Assembly: GCF_900155945.1 (NCBI RefSeq) | Contig: NZ_FTMN01000005.1 | Span: 1 to 64,000, forward strand | DNA from: Marinobacterium stanieri | GTDB lineage: Bacteria > Pseudomonadota > Gammaproteobacteria > Pseudomonadales > Balneatricaceae | DNA length: 64,000 nucleotides | Reading direction: 5' to 3' | Shown here: one piece after another, positions 59,673 to 64,000 of the stretch | Layout of the letters: each line of letters begins with the position of its first letter | How positions within the stretch are numbered: the first letter of the stretch is position 1 | The notes under the pieces: generated by a model | The model's input: only the letters and a program-made list of their open reading frames with translations | Told to the model about the DNA's origin: nothing | The model's database searches: none | Program-made: the position numbers and the translations under genes

Positions 59673-60173
59673 ATGCTGAAAAAAATTATTCTGGCGCTGG
59701 TGCTGATTCCAACGCTGGTGGGTGTGTTTTTGTGGCAGGTGCAGCCGGCCTGGTGGGTGGAAGCCAAGGCGGAATGGCTGGCCGATTTTAACGCCGAACG
59801 GGAAGAGCTGGCGGCGACCTGGCGCAACGATGGCCTGGACTTTGGGCGTGAGAATGCTCAGGCGGCCTGTCTGGACAAGGCGCTGAATGACTTTGATGGC
59901 TGCACCGGTTTTCAGTGCACCGTCAATCATGGGCGTTTCCTCAATGCCTGCCTGGAAACGGCCGCCGCGACCGAGAACTTTTGCGAGGGTGTGCCCGCAT
60001 TTCGGGAAGAGCCCACCGAAGATGACAAGAGCTGGGCCAAGTATGCCTGCTGGGATCGTAACATTCGGGGTGAAGGCTGCCGTTTGTTGATGCGTCAGCA
60101 GCAGCTGTTCTGCTCGGATGGTAAAGCGGCCGACGCCAGCGACGCGGCCGCACCTGCATCAGCGGACGGATAA
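59673..60173 (+). CDS. Secreted or anchored eight-Cys protein of unknown function
   Basis: This 166-residue protein has an N-terminal hydrophobic signal or anchor (about 4-21) and a soluble part with eight Cys spread over about 90 residues (ACLDKALNDFDGCTGFQC, NACLE, FCEG, ACWD, GCRL, FCSD). The number fits four disulfides in the periplasm. The C terminus is Ala/Asp/Ser-rich. I do not recognise a family. It follows the small membrane protein and overlaps the oppositely oriented oxidoreductase gene by 15 bases. Confidence 0.65.
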   Translation: MLKKIILALVLIPTLVGVFLWQVQPAWWVEAKAEWLADFNAEREELAATWRNDGLDFGRENAQAACLDKALNDFDGCTGFQCTVNHGRFLNACLETAAATENFCEGVPAFREEPTEDDKSWAKYACWDRNIRGEGCRLLMRQQQLFCSDGKAADASDAAAPASADG

Positions 60174-61100
60174 CACCAGTTTGCCGCGGATGTGGCCCTG
60201 GGCACTGAGGCGGTGTGCCTCGGCGGCCTGATCCAGTGGCAGGCTGTCCGAGATGTTCAACATGACCTTGCCGCTGGATGCCAGCATAGCCAGCTCATGC
60301 AGCTGTGCGGCATCGGGGCGGGCCCGGATACCACTGACTTTCAGTCCCTTGGCTTCGCCGGCTGCAATCACTTCGGCTGCCGTTACCGAGGGCAGTGTCA
60401 CCATACGGCCATGCGGATTGAGGCATTCCAGCGCCTTGATCGCGGCCTCGCCTCCCACACCATCGATGATCAGATCGGCATCATGGATCAGGTTTTCCAC
60501 CTGCTGGCGGGTGTAATCAATGACATCGTCACAGCCCAGGCTTTGCAGGAATGCCTTGTTGGTGCCGGATGCGGTGCCGATCAGGTGAGCGCCTTTCCAC
60601 TTTGCCAGCTGCGCCGCCAGGTGGCCGACCCCGCCGGCTGCCGCCAGTACCAGAACGGTCTGGCCGGATTTGAGTTCGCCCGCTTCAAACAGGGCCTGCC
60701 AGGCCGTCAGGCCAGCCAGGCCAAGACCCGCCGCTGACACCGGGTCCAGCGCCGCCGGACGCAGGCAAACCTGGTCGGCAGGTGCGATCAGGTATTCGGC
60801 ATAGCAGCTGGCCGGATGCGGGAACTTGATAAAGCCCAGCACTTCGTCACCTGCGCGAAACTGCTCCACACCCTCTCCGAGGGCTTCCACGCTGCCGGCA
60901 AACTCCCAGCCGGGGCAGAAGGGCAGGGCGTCGATAAAACTGCTGGCGCCACCGCCGGAACAGGTTTTCCAGTCGATCGGATTGACCCCGGCGGCACGGT
61001 TGTGAATCAACACTTCACCGGGCCCCGGCGCTGGGCAGTCGATCTCCTCAAGGCGCAACTGCTCAGGGCCGCCAAAGTCATGGATGCGAATGGCTTTCAT
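60159..61100 (-). CDS. NADPH-dependent zinc-less MDR oxidoreductase
   Basis: The 313-residue protein is a medium-chain dehydrogenase/reductase of the quinone-oxidoreductase kind. The N-terminal catalytic domain begins MKAIRIHDFGGPEQL and keeps GVNPIDWK. The Rossmann domain has AAAGGVGHLAAQLAK. The zinc-binding Cys sites of alcohol dehydrogenases are absent. GAGAGG lies before the ATG at 61100. Its substrate is unknown. Confidence 0.86.
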   Translation of the reverse strand: MKAIRIHDFGGPEQLRLEEIDCPAPGPGEVLIHNRAAGVNPIDWKTCSGGGASSFIDALPFCPGWEFAGSVEALGEGVEQFRAGDEVLGFIKFPHPASCYAEYLIAPADQVCLRPAALDPVSAAGLGLAGLTAWQALFEAGELKSGQTVLVLAAAGGVGHLAAQLAKWKGAHLIGTASGTNKAFLQSLGCDDVIDYTRQQVENLIHDADLIIDGVGGEAAIKALECLNPHGRMVTLPSVTAAEVIAAGEAKGLKVSGIRARPDAAQLHELAMLASSGKVMLNISDSLPLDQAAEAHRLSAQGHIRGKLVLSVR

Positions 61101-61215
61101 GTTAACCTCTCCGGTCTTGTTGGCCTGCCTGCGGGCAGGGCCGGTCATTCAGTTGTCATGCTGCAAGAGTAAATGGATCTGGCCTGACCTGGCAAACTTT
61201 CGTTGAGGAGGAAAG

Positions 61216-61974
61216 ATGAAAGGAAACCCTGTACGTGGCGCCAGTTACCTGCTGCGCGGAGCGGCCATGTTGCCCCAGCCCGGCTTGCGCCGTTTTGTGC
61301 TGGTGCCGCTGGTGGTGAACGTGTTGCTGTTTATCGGGGCCATCTGGTTATTGGTAGACCAGTTTAGCGTACTCATTGATTATTGGCTCGGTTTTGTGCC
61401 GGATTGGCTGGACTTCCTGTACTGGCTGTTTTGGCCACTGTTCGCCCTGCTGGTGCTGGTCGGGGTCTATTATGGCTTCTCCATTGTGGCCAACCTGATT
61501 GCGGCGCCCTTTAACGGCTTCCTGTCGGAAAAGGTCGAAAAGCGCCTGCGCGGTGATCCCATCACCGATGAAGGCTGGATGGAAGTGCTGGCCATGATCC
61601 CCCGTTCACTGCAGCGAGAGCTGCAGAAGCTGGCCTATTACCTGCCACGCTTTCTGCTGATTCTGGTCATCACCTTTATTCCGGTGGTCAACCTGATGGC
61701 ACCACTGCTCTGGTTCCTGTTTGGGGCCTGGATGATGTCGATCCAGTACTGTGACTACCCGATGGATAACAACAAGGTGAGCTTCCCGCAGATGCGTCAG
61801 CTGATGAAAGCCAAGCGCGTCACCTCAGTGGGCTTTGGTGCGCTGGTGCAGGTGGGCATGCTGATACCGGTGCTCAACCTGTTCGTGATGCCGGCAGCGG
61901 TTATCGGTGCCACCCTGTATTGGGTTGAAGAGTACGCTGGCGAGAGCCGTGAGCTCAGGGACGTGCGGAATTAA
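61216..61974 (+). CDS. cysZ: Sulfate transporter CysZ
   Basis: CysZ imports sulfate for cysteine synthesis. The 252-residue membrane protein has the EI24/CysZ pattern: LRRFVLVPLVVNVLLF near the start, LIAAPFNGFLSEKVEKRL and LVQVGMLIPVLNLFVMPAAVIGAT. GAGGAGG precedes the ATG. It runs into phoR with a four-base convergent overlap. Confidence 0.93.
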   Translation: MKGNPVRGASYLLRGAAMLPQPGLRRFVLVPLVVNVLLFIGAIWLLVDQFSVLIDYWLGFVPDWLDFLYWLFWPLFALLVLVGVYYGFSIVANLIAAPFNGFLSEKVEKRLRGDPITDEGWMEVLAMIPRSLQRELQKLAYYLPRFLLILVITFIPVVNLMAPLLWFLFGAWMMSIQYCDYPMDNNKVSFPQMRQLMKAKRVTSVGFGALVQVGMLIPVLNLFVMPAAVIGATLYWVEEYAGESRELRDVRN

Positions 61975-63272
61975 TCCGCGTCCCTGACCGGTACCACCAT
62001 GTCGGGCGGGAAGTGGCAGGTAAAGGTGCTGCCCTCGCCCGGTGTACTGTCGATGGTGAGGTGGCCATCATGGCGTACCAGCACGTGCTTAACGATGGCC
62101 AGCCCCAGGCCAGTGCCCCCGCTGGCCGATGAGCGGCTTTCATCGATACGGTAGAAACGTTCGGTCAAACGCGGGATATGCATGGGCTCTATACCGATGC
62201 CATCGTCGGTGACAGAGAAGTGCCCGCCCTCCGTATCGGCCCACCAGCGCAGGGTGATGGTGCCGTTATCCGGTGTATAGCGCACCGCATTGAACACCAG
62301 ATTGGAAAAGGCGCTCTGCAGCTCGTTTTCCTGCCCCAGCAGGTCGTAATTTGAATCCACTTCCACCACAAACGAATGGCCACGGTCCATGGACAGCGCC
62401 TGGGCATCTTCATGCATCTGGCGGATCAGTGACTGCACGAAAATCGGGTGCTCATCGCTGATGTGCTGGCTGGCCTCCAATCGCGACAACAGCAATAGAT
62501 CAGTGACCAGGCTTTCCATGCGGCGTGCCTGCTGCTGCATCTGGTTCATGCCGCGCGCCAAGGGACGGGGCAGGTCCTGATCCAGGAAGGTCTCAAGGTA
62601 GCCGCGAATCACCGTCAGCGGGGTACGCAGTTCGTGAGAGGCGTTGGCGACGAAGTCCTGACGGGTCTGTTCCAGACGCACCAGACGGGTGATGTCGCGG
62701 GCCACCAGCAGGCGGTCGCCTTCACCGAAGTGACTGATCTGGTATTGCAGACGGATATCGCCATTGACCGGTGACGGCAGCTCCAGAGGTTCCTGATAGT
62801 GCCCCTTGCGGTAGTAACGGACAAAACGCGGGTCACGCAGCAGGTTCATCAGCGGTTTGCCACGGTCAGAGGCGGCGCGAAGACCCAGTAAACGGTCGGC
62901 GGAGCGGTTCCACCATTCCAGATTGTTCTGGTTGTCGACGATGACAATGGCATCTGTCAGGGCGGCGGAGGATTGCTGGAAACGGGAGATAATGCCGCGC
63001 AGGTACTGTTCGCGGGAGCGGCCACGCTTCTGGGTGCGAGCCAATTCATCAAAAAGATCGCCCCAGGCACCCTTGGCCTCCGGCGGCTCCGAGCCATCTT
63101 CGCGTTGTAACCATTCGCTAAGCTGGCTGAAACGTTGAGCGTGGTAAATGCTGCGAACCAACAGGCCCACGGCCAGGCCGGCCATGGGATAACCAAACAG
63201 AGCGCCCAGCGCCAGCGAAGCCAGCGCACACAGCAACAGGTTGATCAGCATTGCATGTCGAGATACATGCAT
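61971..63272 (-). CDS. phoR: Phosphate regulon sensor kinase PhoR
   Basis: PhoR senses phosphate status through the Pst transporter and PhoU and phosphorylates PhoB. The 433-residue protein has two short N-terminal membrane helices (about 9-40), a charged linker, a PAS domain (about 95-195), His213 in ASHELRTPLTVIRGYLETF, and ATPase motifs (SNLVFNAVRYTPD, TDDGIGIE, GGTGLGLAIVKHV). It follows phoB after 41 bases. Confidence 0.96.
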   Translation of the reverse strand: MHVSRHAMLINLLLCALASLALGALFGYPMAGLAVGLLVRSIYHAQRFSQLSEWLQREDGSEPPEAKGAWGDLFDELARTQKRGRSREQYLRGIISRFQQSSAALTDAIVIVDNQNNLEWWNRSADRLLGLRAASDRGKPLMNLLRDPRFVRYYRKGHYQEPLELPSPVNGDIRLQYQISHFGEGDRLLVARDITRLVRLEQTRQDFVANASHELRTPLTVIRGYLETFLDQDLPRPLARGMNQMQQQARRMESLVTDLLLLSRLEASQHISDEHPIFVQSLIRQMHEDAQALSMDRGHSFVVEVDSNYDLLGQENELQSAFSNLVFNAVRYTPDNGTITLRWWADTEGGHFSVTDDGIGIEPMHIPRLTERFYRIDESRSSASGGTGLGLAIVKHVLVRHDGHLTIDSTPGEGSTFTCHFPPDMVVPVRDAD

Positions 63273-63313
63273 AAGCGGGCTCCATCCGGTGGAAAATCAA
63301 CGGTGCACAGGTA

Positions 63314-64000
63314 TCAGGCGACCTGTGCCGAGAAACGGTAGCCGGTGCCACGGACCGTTTGTACCAGATAGTCGTGGCGGCTGCCCAGTGCCTTGCGCAG
63401 ACGGCGGATATGCACGTCGACGGTGCGTTCTTCGACGTAGACATTACCGCCCCAGACCATGTCCAGCAACTGGCTGCGGGAATAGGCGCGGTCCGGGTGG
63501 GTCATGAAGAACTGCAGCAGGCGGAACTCGGTCGGCCCCAGCTCCAACGGTGCTTCGTCAGCCGTGACGCGGTGTGACACCGGGTCCAGAGTCAGGCCAT
63601 CAACGGTGACCGGCTCTTCAACACCCTTGGGCGTAGTGCGGCGCAGAACCGCCTTGAGGCGTGCAACCAGCTCACGCGGGGAAAAGGGTTTGGTGATGTA
63701 GTCATCGACACCCGTCTCCAGGCCCTGGATCTTGTTGTCTTCGTCGGTCTTGGCAGTCAGCATGATGATCGGGATATCCGCGGTCACCTCTTCCTTGCGC
63801 AGACGGCGGGCAAACTCGACACCGGTGGTGCCGGGCATCATCCAGTCCAGCAGAACCATATCAGGCTTTTGGTCGATGATCTGGGCGTGCGCATCCTGAG
63901 CATTGTCGGCTTCGGAACATTCGTAACCGGCCATTTCCAGGGCCACGGCAATCATTTCGCGGATCGGCGCTTCGTCGTCGACGATCAGTACGCGTTTTGA
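63314..64000 (-). CDS. phoB: Phosphate regulon response regulator PhoB (5' end cut)
   Basis: PhoB binds Pho boxes when phosphorylated. The visible part is 228 residues; only the first one or few are missing, since the frame reaches [17 protein letters not shown] at the window edge. The receiver has the phosphoacceptor Asp in [10 protein letters not shown] and Lys in YITKPFSP. The winged helix ends [10 protein letters not shown] and GTGYRFS. Any promoter Pho box lies beyond the window. Confidence 0.96.
   Translation of the reverse strand, partial: SKRVLIVDDEAPIREMIAVALEMAGYECSEADNAQDAHAQIIDQKPDMVLLDWMMPGTTGVEFARRLRKEEVTADIPIIMLTAKTDEDNKIQGLETGVDDYITKPFSPRELVARLKAVLRRTTPKGVEEPVTVDGLTLDPVSHRVTADEAPLELGPTEFRLLQFFMTHPDRAYSRSQLLDMVWGGNVYVEERTVDVHIRRLRKALGSRHDYLVQTVRGTGYRFSAQVA

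Overview
The window is a continuous piece of a gammaproteobacterial chromosome, GC-rich and densely coded. Blocks such as coaBC-dut-algC-argB, oxyR-recG, fdx-coaD-rsmD, ftsY-ftsE-ftsX-rpoH-(DUF423)-thiS-thiG-trmB, glnK-amtB-ubiK-comM-rep and phoB-phoR follow the order known from Pseudomonas and its marine relatives. The Pseudomonas-type metal site of HemB, the OxyR Cys199/Cys208 pair and the Alvin-type ferredoxin fit this. I infer a Pseudomonadales/Oceanospirillales bacterium, possibly close to Marinobacterium; the sequence alone does not fix the genus. There is no prophage, intact insertion sequence, CRISPR array or tRNA gene.

Layout. 0-7.2 kb: probable 3' end of a 5S rRNA, an HDOD protein, a tRNA acp-transferase, the yibN-grxC-secB unit, then gpmI-envC-ctpA. 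7.2-13.4 kb: coaBC-dut-algC-argB-slmA on the minus strand against radC and rpmB-rpmG. 13.4-18.3 kb: an EamA transporter, mutM, a hydrolase, a PAP2 phosphatase with a glycosyltransferase, then about 540 bp of repeat-rich non-coding DNA. 18.3-30.2 kb: elbB, hemB-ppk1, a sugar-epimerase-like protein, oxyR-recG-DUF501, fdx, coaD, a TetR regulator, rsmD and an unrecognised envelope protein. 30.3-38.5 kb: ftsY-ftsE-ftsX-rpoH, thiamine genes, trmB, a GlcG-like protein and a second EamA transporter. 38.5-42.5 kb: a Spy/CpxP-like protein divergent from cpxR-cpxA, astA and an entericidin-like lipoprotein. 42.5-48 kb: glnK-amtB-glnK, ubiK, comM and an EAL protein. 48-56.7 kb: rep and a c-di-GMP signalling cluster of one Cache-type histidine kinase with two tandem REC-DUF3369-EAL regulators. 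56.7-64 kb: TRAP permease dctQM, a YjaG-like gene, two small membrane or secreted proteins, an oxidoreductase, cysZ, and phoR-phoB, the last cut by the window edge.

Regulation links distant parts of the window. A good Pho box lies before hemB-ppk1, in the same window as phoBR. A perfect CpxR box lies between the Spy-like gene and cpxRA. A sigma-54 promoter with upstream NtrC-like dyads precedes glnK-amtB. Similar GCAC-N7-GTGC dyads precede the second c-di-GMP response regulator, which raises possible nitrogen control of that operon. The most unusual content is the duplicated EAL response regulators with their shared kinase, a nine-copy 25-residue repeat in FtsY, a palindromic element at 17.7 kb with a folded neighbour, and an unrecognised protein in the position where Pseudomonas has M16-family proteins.

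Many convergent gene pairs overlap at their 3' ends or abut with no visible terminator, so antisense transcription may be common here.
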